Assembly (NCBI GenBank): GCA_002633005.1
Contig: NMRA01000169.1
Span: forward strand, 48,277-112,276
DNA length: 64,000 nucleotides
Reading direction: 5' to 3'
From: Phoronis australis
Lineage: Eukaryota; Phoronida; Phoronidae
Positions 36,801 to 51,686 of this stretch are shown here, piece after piece. Under the pieces are notes generated by a model, which made no database searches, was not told the origin of the DNA, and saw only the letters and a program-made list of their open reading frames with translations. Made by a program: the position numbers and the translations under genes. Numbering within the stretch: position 1 is the first letter of the stretch; every line of letters begins with the position of its first letter.

Positions 36801-39800
36801 CAGTCAAGCAGATTATGTTTTAATATTTAGTTTAGCACTTGCTGGCCTCATCTGCTAAAAACGTTCTAGAATTGTTTCGGTAAGACCAAGAAGTCACTCA
36901 TTGAGTCGCCGGGTGGGTGGATGCGTGACCGTAGTGGAAAAGCTATTTCCCGGAAGATTCGGGGTGTAAGGGTGCGGAAGTGTTCGCTAGCAGTGGGTCA
37001 TTTTGACCTTAAAAACACCAATTATTATTAGTTAAACAATTTCTCCTAAAAATAATGCAAAAGATTGTACGGTATTAGAAACTTTCGGAAATTAGTGCCA
37101 ATAATTTCTTGCCGATGCTATGTTACCCGTTTCATGAATAGATAGTTCCCGACTAAATGTCTTCAATGACAGCCGGTACATTATGCAGTGCGCACTTCTT
37201 GGCCGCGTGCTAACACTGGTCGTGTTTTTTTATTAGTCTTCGATTCACGGTTTTCACGTGTACAAAGAAGTTTGGATTCCTGTTGAAGCTGGAGAAGATC
37301 TGTACTGGAAAGAAACCATGCAATCCCGCTCACAAGTACGCTGCGTCTGTTTTCAAAGTCCAGACCCGCGTAATGGGGCACATCCCTCACAAGAGCAGCA
37401 AAACTTTTGCGTTCTTTTTGAATCGCGGCGTAAGTTTTAAATGTACACGGACATAACGGTGAGGCTCGTGGTCTACAAATTTTGGACTGTCGGATCTTTC
37501 AATTGATAAATTGGAGACGTTAGAACTATAGGATGGCATTTTCCGCATGTAGTTCATAGGCTGGGCGCTTACTTTAGCGCGTTGGGGCCCTTATTGGGGC
37601 ATGGGCCCTTATTAGGGCAAATAGCGACAGAATTACATACAGCAGCGTAGTTTAATGCACACCACTCACACGTGGTGCAAACCAGTCGGCCATTCCACAT
37701 ACCCTAATCAATCCCAATAGCCTTTGCGCGTACCCTAATTTCGGACATGCGCAATCGTTACTGACCTATCGCCAGCATTCTTGACGCACCTTCACTTCGA
37801 AGCTGCCATTTAACGCGACAAATAACACGCTGCCGGGTACAACTTGATGTTTGTGTGTCGATATTTTGCAAGGAGGAGGAGCTTGCGATAGGTCAATTGG
37901 CATTGGGTTTAATTATTAAATGGAATTGAATATACAATGATGTTTTTTGCAGAAATGGCCGTCCATAGTTTCGCGTAGCCGCTCTACGAGACCAAATCAA
38001 CTTAGAGTTTTGTCAGAAGCATGATCTTAACTACCGTCATTTTTTATTATTATTATCAGCGTGCTTATTGACTGCCTTACCGTCACAGGTCGGATTTTCC
38101 CCCGACCAGGTACCATTGGCCTGGCAAAATCGCTTGGCTGGGCCCTTCAGTTGATATTCCAGGTCGCATTGGTACTTCGCAATGCTGCCGAATGTGACGG
38201 ACTTCAGCTTCACATAACCGTTGGTAGGCTGACCAAGTGGTGGGCAAGATTTCACTGCAATCGAAAATGCCGTAAATTTGGAAAATTTGTTGAATTGTTT
38301 TGTCTTAGAAACAAACATGTCTACTTTCATTCTATAATTTCAACGTTTCCTCAGCAATTCACATGCTTAAGGTAAATATCAACTTGCAGTCGGTGATGTG
38401 CACTGAAATATCCACAACTAGATTTCAACACGAAATTCTGAGTGACCGCGACTTGTGGGGTGAAATGATTAACCACAGGTCAGCTCATTGAACAAACAAG
38501 TGAGGTCAATCGTAAAACTAAAATCTGTGTCAACCTCATACTGTAAGTAATTGGCAATGGGCGTTTTTGCAAAGAGAGTCATGCAACCTGGTTGTGTCTT
38601 CTCCTATCCTACTCTGCGTGGTGTCACATGATTTGGTCTATCTGTACAAAAATCAATGCCTGAAGCGAACCTGAGAGCCAGCAGTTGACCCATACCAGTG
38701 GTATTTGACTTAATCCCGGATGTCAGAGAATCTTTTGTGAACGAACGCATTACTGGCTCCATACGTACATGTACACTGGGGTACGGACGCGCTCCAAGTG
38801 CCATTCTCTTCACATACTGCAGAGTTTGCCCCACCGATCAGTTCGTATCCCTCATTACAGTTGTAGTAGGCTACGTCCCCTTTCTCCACGCCTCCATAGA
38901 GAGTCTTGCCGTTGACGGGATTGGCCGGCACAGCACACGTAGATACTGAAATTGTCACGAAAATGGTGTCACATTTGCTCGTCATGTTTCATGTTCAAAT
39001 TCAGAAATACCAGCAGTCAAGTCAGTCACAGGGGATAATCCAGGTAAGATTACTTGCAGAAAATAATCAGGAATGTAGATAGTCATTTCATTGTGCCAAG
39101 AAATATTCTTCAAGCCAGCAGTTCAAAAAAGTGTGAATCATTGAATCATAGAAGGTGTGCTTACATAATCACATTGCTACAGACCTGATCCCAGTTGTAT
39201 CTAAATGCTTGCGTCCTGTTCGATTCCTTCCGTACCACAGATCCTTTTGAACGTTAAAACGTTCTGCATACTGGGGAGAAGCCACAAATGCATGTCCAGT
39301 GCTTTCGAAGGAGAATGGATATACAGTATGTAAATATGGGTACTTCGTGACACTGATTTTGATATGATCTGCAAGCCAACATTTTGAAGTATTATGCTGA
39401 ATGAATGCTCACCCCGCCAGTTAAGATAAAAGCCTTTGCCTGTATTGGCTGAGTCGGTCTTCCATAACATATAGATGCTGTCACTGTCTAAAACGGCAGT
39501 TGGAGTGGACTTGCCCGACAGTCGTTCCAACAGTTTGCCAGAAGGGTGGGCCTACAAAGTTTAAATACGCCAGCGTAAAGGACGGGCTATTGCAAACAGC
39601 GCTAACTTATATGTGCTACTATACAGTAGTTTCAGTGTACACTCTCGATTGATGTCTGATTCGACCTCTTTGACAAGATTTCGAATCTTTTTATGGCACA
39701 AGTCATGCGCCTACCCGGGGGGATGGGCTCGGGGGGGCTTGGTGAAGTAGACAAAAAAGTACGCCTCAGAGAAACAAAAAGTCCTACAAAAGAGACAAAA

Positions 39801-42800
39801 GGCAGGAACTACCAAAATTCGGCGAACACATAATTCACAGCACTGGAGGTAGGCCTATCTCGTTTTTTAGTAAAGTGTTAAAAGGTTCACAGTCCAAAAA
39901 TTCGAGTGAGCGCATGCATATACTGCAGGTTTTTGGCACACCTGCAACATCGCGGTTATTCACCTAAATGTACAGTACGCAGTACAGTTTTAAACTGAGC
40001 TGGTTCATAAGCCGGTAAGAAAAAAATGTCGATGTTTTGATTGCATTTGACAGGGTTTAAATGATAACAGAACAGATGCAAAACACTGGCAGTGTGAACC
40101 TGGGGGCGAAAAACGATGACAGTAAGTACTAGGTTACATCTCGTGGAGAGGTCAGTGATATGACCACCCTCAGGGAAAGAATGTAGACAAATGCATCTTT
40201 TTCCCCCTGGTTTGCAGAGCGAGTTCCTGTCAGTGAGAAACCTTAATCACCGGATTTAAATAGCCATCGCATCTTCTATCAAAATAGGTAAATTAAATCT
40301 CGGAATCTCTGCGTACTGTCCTGCAAAGGGAAAAGTTAACCCTCTCCTACTCAGGATAGGGACAATTGCTAGGGGCTACACGTTTTGAATCGAAAGTAGG
40401 GATTGACCATGTCATCTGGTGTTAAATCACTTGAATGAGCAGCACATGTAACTCCGTCACTGCCGAAGAGCAGTTAGTGGCGACTTGTGATGGACCTTCA
40501 AAAAACCGTACTTTTGCTCATAGGAAACGTCAAAACCAAATGGGTTGTTAAGGGTTCATTTTAATACAACGTGCGGAAGCTATGGTCAATTGAACCATAG
40601 GACCTCAAGCATATGGGTCAGTTTGGAGTACCTGTGAGTCACATTAGACATTTTGTCTGTACTTTTTGATTTATTGGATGGGTGAATTTTAATGTACAGT
40701 GTGTGTAATTTCGTGTGCTGCCTCAGTACATGTCACAGTTATTACTGATTGCACTAAATGGCTGACTGCAGATTAAACAGATAAATATACATTGTTTTGT
40801 GTTATCTAAATGTACAAGGATTTCAGATGCAAGCACAACTAATCCTCATGCCAGTGAGATACACTGAAAGGTGTGTGTAAAACAACGTCGGAGTTATGCG
40901 TTGGCTTAAATGTCCAAATGGAATAGTTTTATCTATACATGGTCAAGAATCAGATTAATGTCTTGGACATAAGCCAGTACTCCCTCGTGTACTTACATAG
41001 ACTTCAAGGTTGTCGTACATGAACTCTGATTCGAAATAGTCGAAGTCCAGGATGAGTTTGTGCCCCTTTTTGCCAAGGATGGTCCAAGAGCATTTGGCGT
41101 TGTTGTGATAATTTCCAGGATATCCCGGGCTGGCGATAATTCCAACTGTTCCGACGTAGGTACGGTTCTTTGCGCATTCGACTGCAAGGATTACCAAAAA
41201 TGGCACATGCGTAAAGTGTCCTCAGTTACAATTAAGAGGCCCAGAAATCTAAATAAAGTGAACGAGACTGGTTGACCACTCTTTTTAAGAATTAGTACAG
41301 GTACTTGCACAGCCTTACCAGGGGACTCGTATAAACGAATAAAACAGACCAATTGTCTACCAGATGAATATAAGATATGAAACATGTTGTGCATTCGTTT
41401 GATTGGGAAAAGTGGGTAGCCTCTTCAAATTTGCATCTTTACAGAAGTTTGGTAATTTAAAAATTACTGGATGACAAAGTAATCATACTCGTCCACGTCA
41501 CCACCTCTACATATTTGCTATTTTGGGAGGCCTGTGTTTTCGTTGCAAAGCTAAGAACAGTTCAAGAGAACATCCTGCAAAAAAACTCAAAATAGGCCTA
41601 CAGAGAAAATAGCGTTCAGTGAAGGGGGCAATTAATGACAGTGATGGTCGGCTCATCACCTTCACACACTAGCTCCGATGTCCTGATATCCCAGCTGTTG
41701 TCTTTCTTGCAGTGGAAAGTGTTCGTCTGAGTTCCGTAACCTCGCAAAGTCAACCCAACCGGACACTCGTAGGTAACGTCACTTCCGCCGGCCTCGTAAA
41801 TCTTGCTGCCATACTTCACCGTGGGTGGTTCGGGACATATCTTAACTGAAAATCAATATCAATACAATAGGTTGTAGTAGAAATGATAACATTGTTCGTT
41901 GCAGTAATAGACCTGCTACTCATGGTACTGACGAATGGTTTAGTAGAAATGATGGTGGTGGCAGTGGGAGTGGCTGATAGTAGATACATGTATAGACATA
42001 GTACGGCGGCAGTGCTGGTGGTTGTGGTATGGGTAGTTGAAGTAGTGGTATTAGACATGGCAGTCATTAAGGTTGTGATTGAAGTGCCCTGGAAAGTGAT
42101 GGTTGTAGTAGGTCTAATATTGGAGGCGTTGCTGTTGTTAATGGTGAAGGGCAATTCCAGAATTGTTCATCGAATAGAGTATTTATTTCACCTTTGGTGT
42201 TTGCAAAATCCATACAACACAAGTTGTACTCACAAAGAATGGTTTTTGAAAATCCCGATTCCATCCACTCATTAACGATGTTGACTAGTCACGACTCGCC
42301 CTTCGAGCTACTATGAGGATGAAATCCTCTTTGACACAGTTCCCATGAAGGGTAATTGCAAACGGCCTTCAAAACGGGGTGATTCTGAGTATTTGTATTT
42401 GTTTGACGTGTGGTGTAATTCTACTCGTTCTCGATACGTTTAAGCATAGTGTGCTGTCCTTACTAGATACACATACGTGTAAGGAAACGCTTGCTATACT
42501 TACGCGTGGTTCCACCACATCCAGGCTGCTGGAATACGACTTTATCTATAGCAATGTCTCCTTTGTAGCTATTTCCTCTGATACCTTCGAACACCAACTG
42601 CAAGGATGACGGAATAAGAGAGGCGCTCATATCTCCTTATATATTTCTTCTTTTATTTCAATTAATTGGCGATTAATTTGGAACACAGAAAATCTCGTTG
42701 ATCTACTGAAGAACAAACAACCCAGATGGAGGGCTGCACACCCTTGCACGTTAAGCGTCTAACAACGTTAACCCAAGTCTGTTCTGGTCCTCTTAAATTA

Positions 42801-45800
42801 CGCACGTTTTGCAATACCCTATTCCAATTCTACTGATGTGACTCAGTTCATTGAATATCAGTTTAGCCTTACATTAAATTTTCCCCAACTTTTTGGTACA
42901 ACAACTGTAGCGTTCTTCCATTCGTTGCCTTGTCCACCTTTCTGGGTGAAGACAACTTTCTCCTTCAAACTGAATTCCACAGCCACAATTTTCACATTGA
43001 GTGTTTCAACGTCATCGCCATACATGTGGTAAAAGAAGCTGATCTGGAAATGTCAGAGGCGTCACAGTTTAGTTTCACATGAACAGCGATGACGGGTTTT
43101 CGGACAAAGACACAATGGGCATCTTGTGCTCTATAGACACTTGAAGGCAATGTATCAGATGTCCTGTCGAAAATTATTATACCGTGCTATACTTGTTATT
43201 AATGAACAACGCAGGCGATAAGTAACTACATGTACGTTAAAAACAATACTTTAACCACGCATACATGTACGTTGATAACTGTTTATTAACTGATTACTTC
43301 AGTGACGTTTAATGCTTGCCGAGCACCAGCATTGTGTCCGATTAGAATGAAAATACTTTGTACGCAGACGTTTGGAAGACGACGTCTTTGAAAACGGCAC
43401 ACAGTTACAAATGTGCCATGTGTATTGGTATTGCATGAAGAATGACTTGGATTGTGACAGTTACATGAAGCCGGTATTTGTGCAAATTTGTGTAAACTTG
43501 GATATTTTCTCGTCAAAAATAATCAAACTTAGATTTCAAATAATTTAGGTTCAGTTTCAAGGTTTGTTATCATTATAACTTCGAACTCGAACCCTAAACA
43601 TGTTTTATTCCACCCCTAGGTTTGAGCTAAAATTTCTAGGTTCTATTTCGAGTTCAGACTTCATTTTATAGAGCTTTTAGATTTGCCGGATTTTCAGGCG
43701 TGGACTGAACCAGATGCACCTCTTCTCAAACCACAGAAATCAGACACTATCTCATCATTTTACTTTAATAGAACGGAAGAGGTCAAACATGGTTCAGATA
43801 ATAGAACCTGTTCAAGGATATTTATACTTACTTCTGTGTCGCAGTTCTTATTGTCGTAAACGGGCGACGTGAGTCGGGCTACGTAACCGGGAAGACGGGG
43901 GCTTGAAGTTTCAATGTACACGTAGTGCGCTCCTGCATAGTATATGAAAACGGGATTAAAATTCGAGTGCACTAAAGTGAGTTGCAATAACTACACTCAC
44001 TTTCTATAATACATTGACAGGGCAGAAATTGTGTGTTAGTGTAAGCGTTTTTGACCAGCCAAGAAAGGTAAATATCTGAGGGCGGGGTGATTTGAAAATG
44101 TCAACTGTCGCAAAGTTTTTTGGTCAATGCCAAATGGGTTTCGCTTGAAATGCTGGATTTTATTATTGATTAGCTTCATTTTTGCCTTACTCTACTCGTC
44201 TTGGTTTCCATGCAAAATGATAACAGTGTAGTATGCCAGCACAAATTACAACCGTGAAGTCACGTTAAAGTATGCCACGTCACCAATAGCAATGTAGAAG
44301 TGCATGTCATGTATCACTTTTTGAAAGCAAACAGCAAATAATCAGTCATCATGTTGTGAGAATCACATATACTGCAAAGTCCTGTAGGTTACAACTTTCG
44401 TGATAAAAGGGTGGATAACCAAGCCACTGGTGCGCAAACGTAGTTGAGGCGCGGGAGAGTGTTGCACCAAGTGATTACATACCATCGGCAGCGTAGTCAG
44501 GTCCCGTACCAGAGCTAGATGTCATGCCGCTGTTCCGCTCCCAGGGGAAGTCAGTTCCTGTTGCATCTGTCGTGTAGCCGCAAAGATCGTATTCAAAGCT
44601 GCAGTCATCTTGAAATCACAAGAGCATGTATAAGTATATGAAGGTGAACAAAATCTTTCGCTCTCAGAAAACGACTGAGCAGATCAGGTTCATAAATCAC
44701 TGAGACATTCTTTCAATTGGTGATGCTGCCACATTCTTTTCCTATGATTTCAGGTTTTCATACAACGCAAATAACCCATTTGACCCTCTCATAACAAGGC
44801 GCGAAAAAATAGACTGTCAGATTTTTTTCGTGAACAAATAAATCCATTTGATTTGAGTCAGAGTGAAATCGTTCTCTACTCACCAAAAGTTTCTTGCGTA
44901 ATGACGGGTGTAGGTTTTGCTTCGCAGACAAACATATGGGGGTCTCCACAAGGCCTGTCGAACCACTTATTGGAGTTCACCTCAATCGCAGCACAGTTCT
45001 CTTCTACAAAGTGAAAAAATAGCTGTATGGTTTGAAAGAAGTCGTTTCATCACTGCCCATAGACAGCCACTTTGCAACCCCGACATTCTGTTATGGAATT
45101 CCCAGATAGGGCGTCACTTTCCAGTAAAGTGAACAGACGACTTGATTGGACGTACATGTAAAACCCTAAAACCATGCATCATACCAGTCCCGGTAATGAA
45201 TAGTAATCGCGCGGCCATTAGTGTTTGTAACGGCTTGCACACAAGATCACAGATTTTGTGAATTGATAATACAAGTAGTTGACGCTCCTTGTATTATAGT
45301 CAATAGTTTGGTCTTTCCCTTTATGTTTGACTCTACACGTCAGAGCACTTTCAAAGCAATCACCAGACGATACAACATGAAATTCTCTTGCGTTAGCAGG
45401 CGACCTCTAGTGGTCTTTAAAATGCCCAATCTAGAAATACGGTTATGTGATAATGTAGTAGTTCCTGCTGAAGGTGTTCACGGCGCACGAATTATAATAG
45501 TTTAACTGTGTTCATGAGTAATGATGATATGAGAAATAGATGGATACTTGTTAACTAATACGTATATGAATTGTTCGCGTACTTTGCTACATGTGTAGGA
45601 AAGAAACGAGCTGGAGTAGTGTTTTGTTCGCTTAATGCCACAGGCCCCATGATTTAATCTCAGAAGTCAAACCCAACTCTAAATTAGGTTTCACGTTTTT
45701 AGTTTAATGGTAGCATGTTTTTGTACGCGGTTGACTGCCTAATCCCAGTTCGCCTTCAGTGGTCCCTAGATTAAAGTTACAAACTTGGTACTGAAGCATA

Positions 45801-48800
45801 GGAACTGATTACTTTGAGAATGAGATGGAGACTCCCGCAATTAATAACAGATTATTGAAAATTCCAAAATAAAATTCTAAAAACGTTCTACTTGAGCGTA
45901 AACCATAATCCAGTGGAACACAATATGCATAATTCGGGAAAATACAGTTGCATGTTATGCAGGACCTTATCGAAATGTATGGGCATTAAGCCAAATATCT
46001 AGACAAACTAGATTTTAACGCAGTAGAAGTACATGTATGTATATTCTGAAAGTAGAACGTTTTTAGAAAACGGACAATCTCCACACAAATAAAAAATTCA
46101 TATTAACTCAACGTTTCGTCTATTTTTTATTTGTGCGGCGATAGTCCGTTTTCTAATCGTACTTTGGTCAAAACATGATGTTATTAGAATGTTTTTAGAA
46201 TTTGATTTTTGAATCTTCACCAATTAAATGAGTGACGGGACCATGTCTTTTTACTAACATTTAGCAAAAAAGAAAGGAACATGGAGAGTTTTACGATGTC
46301 GTGTAACCCAGACACTTCCGCTGTCATCAGGCAGCAGAAACATAGCAATATCATAACAGATGGGTGCAACAGTGTTTATAATGCCATCATCAAAACGTGC
46401 GAATAAACAAAGACGTTGTTGCTATCCAATAAATAATTATTACCTCGTTTCCCGTTAGGTTGTTGTTGGGCATCGTACCAGTTTGTGAAATTCACAGGGG
46501 AATTGTCAGACCACCTCCAGGTGCCTTCTGTGGCCTGGTCTGACAACCCAATCCAGACATACGTTTCGCTAAAAGAAAATGCGACACATATAGACACACT
46601 AGAATTGATGTTGCAGTACAATAGTAGCGTACAGAGGAACAGTGTAATTGCAGCGAAAGAAGTCTCGACAGCAGCAGCTGCAGCAGCAGCACCACCACCA
46701 CCATTACCATCATCACCACCACCACCACCACTATTACCGGTACCACCACCACTACCGTCACGTACCACCACCACCATCCCCTCCACCATCACCACCACCA
46801 CTCAACAATCACTTGACACAGTAGCAGCATTGCAGCAACAGCAGACGAAGCAGTTGCAGAAGACGCCCTTACATATTCGGTAATTTTCCACAGTAACGCA
46901 ACACACATCTAGGATCTAAACTACCAACTCAATCATTACTAATTGCTGCACTGTATAATGAGGAGCCTAATCTTACCTGTCGTCATATAAACGTGAATTC
47001 ACATAGTTTTCAATGAGAGCTTGTTCTGCAGCCGAGTTTGAGCTTGCCAGGTGGCCACCTTTGGTGTTACAGTTTGCTTCAGCGCCGATCCACGAGGACT
47101 GCAAACCAGTGGCAACTTGAGTTAAAATTTGTGACAAGTTCCTGTTGCTTAATTCCCTGTTTCAATCTTCATACGAGGACTTTGGCTTTTCAAGACCTCC
47201 GTGTGGATTGATACGGAGTCTAGTGTTCATTAAACATGCCAACGTTCGGTGTTTTTGTAAACTGAACGCATGAGCGGATCCAGGATTTTGAGTGGGGGGC
47301 AGGGCAGAGTGTAAGCCAGGATTTTGTCCGTCAGACGTTCGCAACCCCGACCTGACAAATGGAATCTGGGAGAATTTTAGGAAGATAAATGGGCCCCCTT
47401 GGCTCCCCTCTAAATCCGCCACTGGATCCACTTGGAAAGTATGTGGTGCGTCCAACGAAGCTAGCATCTTGCAAGTTTATACAGATACATGTAACGCAAG
47501 TGTGACGCAAGGGCTTGTTAGCACTTGGCGAGTAAACATGAAGCATGAAATTTCCAGAATCGCTTCCATTGTTAGTGATTTGTAATTGTGCTGAGAGATT
47601 ACATTATATTAGGGATTAAGGTATATAACCAAGTTATTTTCATCACTTAACGCGTACCTAAATACAACGAGCACTGACATCATTTTTCAGTGTAAACATA
47701 AAAACCGTCATGTAGTGTAATACGTTTGTTTTTAGTTACCCAAGGTATGACTTTGTGCTGCCGGTAACAAATATCTAACATTTCTCGTTCAGATTTCATG
47801 AGTCGTTAAGTTGCACTGACCTTGTTTTTCACCAGTCGGTAACATGATTCTCCCAGCTGTCTCCAACCATAAGCGCAGGTTCCTTAATTCAATGGAGACA
47901 CATCAGTAAGGCATGGTTAGTTACTACATGTATATATAGGTTAGGTAAAGAGTATGTCCAACCTTTTATAGCATCAGCCGCCTGACAGACTTGCTGTTGT
48001 AAGATTTGTGTCAAAATTTCTCTAACTTACTAAAAATCTAAATTTTTCAGTATAAAAGATCCCAAGCCAAAGTCGGTGTCCAACAGTCTCTGAGGCGATA
48101 GAGATGGTTGGGCCGAAACTCTGCGCAAAAGTGAACCATTGCTCGCATAGTGTTTGTGCGTAAACATTAATTCTGCCAACCCTGCTTCTTGGCAAAAATG
48201 TCACGCACCTGCTTACTACTCGAAACCTGGGGGACTGTGACTCAAAACTTAATTCAGAAATTTGGTCGTTCACAACTATTTCCGCAAGATGATTAAATCT
48301 CACTTGAGCAAAAGTGCATAATCTAATATTTTCTAGGAGTATATACTTAACTGCTACATGTAGGCACTGTGATCATTTCCAACAATTATATCTAGAACGG
48401 GATGCGCTCACTGTCACTTGGCTAAACCACTTTACAGAATTATGGAGAAGCAGGAGCATAAAGCCACGTTTCTGTATAAAATCTTAAGTCACTTTCACGA
48501 AATAGTAAGTCAACATTGTTCTCCCTTAAAATGACAAAGACAAGATTTTTTTCTTTGAGAACAGCGTTCCTAGCGCGGATCCGAACCTGGAAAATTTGTG
48601 GTTGTAGTCGAGCGATCTGCTGGCGGAGCTTAATCACACTGGATAAATGGCAGACAATTTGTTTTAAGCGTGTTTCACTCACTGCTAAATCCACTGACTT
48701 TGATTTCGGTGAATGCCTGACAGACAAGGACAAGAAATAGAGATTTTTATGATAACCATAAAGCATAACAGATTTTGTTGTTATAAATCTAACTTCAAGA

Positions 48801-51654
48801 AGTCTATCCCATCCAACAATAATCCTAAAACAGCTTTTTAGCCTGTGGCGGGGTTCAATTTTTTCGTGTATAGAACCAGATATCACCCTCCGGAACGGTC
48901 CTTTTTGTATTATATTAGATTACGAGTATAGACTGTCAAGCGCATTACGGCAACATTGGTGACTTAATTATTTTAGAAGTGACCCGAAGCAAGTTCCATG
49001 TAAGGGGCAAAAATCAGCACTTTCTAGAAAAAAATCAACTTTTGATTCAAATCAGTTATCACTCATTGTGAGTTATTTATATCGGTGTCATTATTGTAGG
49101 TTTAACCGAACATGGTCATTCATTAAGTTTCTTGCAGGGGCGGATCCAGAATTTTAAAATGGGAGGGGATCGGATCAAGAATTTTTTAAAAGCGGGGTCC
49201 TAGTCAACAATTTGAAAATTCTAGATTTGATATCACTGAACTTCGAGGGAAAAGGGGGTTCCTGGCCCCCTTGAACCGCTTATGTCTTGTCAAGTATGGT
49301 CAGTTTCAATCGCGTAGGGAGTAGGAAGTAGAGAAAGGAATTCTAGACACTGATTCATGTTGAATGAATTCCGTTGGTGCTATGAGTGGTTACTAAATCA
49401 AAGAGAAAATGCAGCTTTGAAGCCAGTTGTTGAGGCCAGAACATGGCTTATAACCAGTTCAGACAGCTAATGCAATTTACTCTAACTTTACAACGTTCTC
49501 ACCTGTGTTAAGAGCTTGTCGTTTGTGAATTGACTTGGCCTGGCAGATCTGGAATGAACATTTAGAACTGCGTTATCCATAAATGTCTTGGTTCATTCAG
49601 AGCCATTGTCAAAGGCAAGTCCAGCATTGGCTGTACGCTTACGTTTGATTGGTTAATTTTAGTTCTAGAAATAAACTTCAAATCTCATTCTTGTCTCTTT
49701 TGTCGATAAAATGGCATAAAATTACGCAAGATGTCGAACAAAGTGTTGATTTATGTATTTCTGAATCGAGCTATGATGGAAATGGGCAAAGGGAAGCGTG
49801 AAGACGTGCTTTCAAGATGGTCGCAAAGTGATGGACCGTGGTGTGCCAGGCATTCTTGACCTAATACCAATCTATGCACGCCTGCTGAAGTCTAATGGGA
49901 ACCTTTTGTGTATTGTGAGTCTGAGTCCACAATAAGAATAATCACTACTATTGATATCGTAATGATTACTGAATTTCCTCACATTAGTTTTATATTCGTC
50001 GCTGTAAATACAACGACAAAAAATCAATTTTTGAAAACTGAGAAGAACCAAAAGACACGTGAAATGTTGTAGACAAATGGATATGAATACCTCATGCAGT
50101 AATTTTATGTTGTCTTCGCCCACTGGTCAGCTCTTGTAGCAAAAATCAATAGGTCCATTACCACGTGAGTGAAAGTGTGTGTGATTCATCTTTTGAAAAA
50201 CTGCGAATAAATATTTACTGCCACATATCACATACATTTTGCCTGCAACTGATTCCCAAACATTGTCTTTAAATCGTTAATAGCATCAAAATCATTAGTA
50301 ATCGCGCAGTTTGTGTATAAATCCATTGCATTATCCATGCTGTTTTCGTTATCTAACTACATGAATGAATTGCTAACCTTCGGCGTCACAGGCTGCATTT
50401 AGTTCTGCGAATGGTGTGGTGAACGGGCCAGTTTAATTCAAGAAGACTGCAATTCAATCTCATTTTCTGTTACTCCTAAAAAACAACTATTTTGTAAATT
50501 CTAAGTTTTTGCGGATTTGAAATTATGACTGGCAAACTAAGCCGTTAGATAGGTCAGAAATACTGTAATATTTCCGTCTACGGCACTTATTTCCAATTGC
50601 GTGAAACCAATTATTGTACTATTACACGCCCAGGCCGTAATCTCGTGTTAAGCATTCCAGAAACTGTTTGCCGGTATCCAGCAGGTCGAAGCTGCTCCGA
50701 TGTCTCTAGACAGTGTGACTAGTCGAAGAACCTGTAACGTTTCTTTTAGGTACTGTAGGCAGGGTCCTGTTAGCTTGTGGAAATGTTTATATATGATCTA
50801 GTTTAATCTTTTTTAATACCACACCGTTACTTGGCCACCTCATGAATTCACATATCGTACTTATGCGACATAACAACTCCTCATTCGGTTATAATTGACG
50901 CCATGGGCTTTCGTATATAAGTGCACCTATGTACATGTACTGCCAAGCGTACCAGTTGATAATTATTTATCACTGAACTTTGAACAAATCTACCGAACCA
51001 CATGCGAAGTAATTTGCACACGTCTTAAAACGTCGATAAGTTAATCTGATGGTCAAATATTAATAACGCTCGTACCATGTCGTTATTTAAATTTTAAACG
51101 GATGCGTCATTAATTATAGCTTTAGTCTGACAAGAATTCTTTGAACTGTTTCGCAACCTTTGCTCTTTGTCATGTGGTTATCGAAACTACCACTGGGAAA
51201 CCTAATTCTAATCAATATTACAAATCTTGATGACATATTGATGAAGCGTGGTTTCGACCAACTTTGAAACTTTTTTACCAGTTTTTCCTTTCAACTTGTT
51301 GTACGTACATATGTTTTAGACGTCTTGTCCCAAAATATTTAAGCGCTAAGTTTACGATGACTGCTTTTCGCTATAACACTAGGGCCTCACTGTCATCCAA
51401 TTTCAATCTTCCGAAAATCAGAAGCGAAACTGGAAAAAATCATTTATTTACACCCGGCCCTATTCATGGAAGACCCTGTCTTCAGATGTCAAATCTGCAT
51501 CATCCTTGATAAGCTTTAAAATAATTTTCAGACATCAAGTTAATTAAATGTATTGTGTAGCAAACTTGCTTTCAATATCCTCAGACCAGACTATGTATTT
51601 TATTCACATACATGTGTCTGTGTGTGAATGTGCATGCGGGTGTATGTGTGTGTG

Positions 51655-51686
<32 letters not shown>

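Noticed and set aside
41883-42275. Val-rich plus-strand frame resembling a membrane protein
   Set aside because: It arises from a GTA/GTG-rich intronic stretch.
50386-50410. A 15-base microexon candidate on the minus strand (ag|CCTGTGACGCCGAAG|gttagc)
   Set aside because: It is phase neutral and not needed; 15 bases with common borders arise easily by chance.
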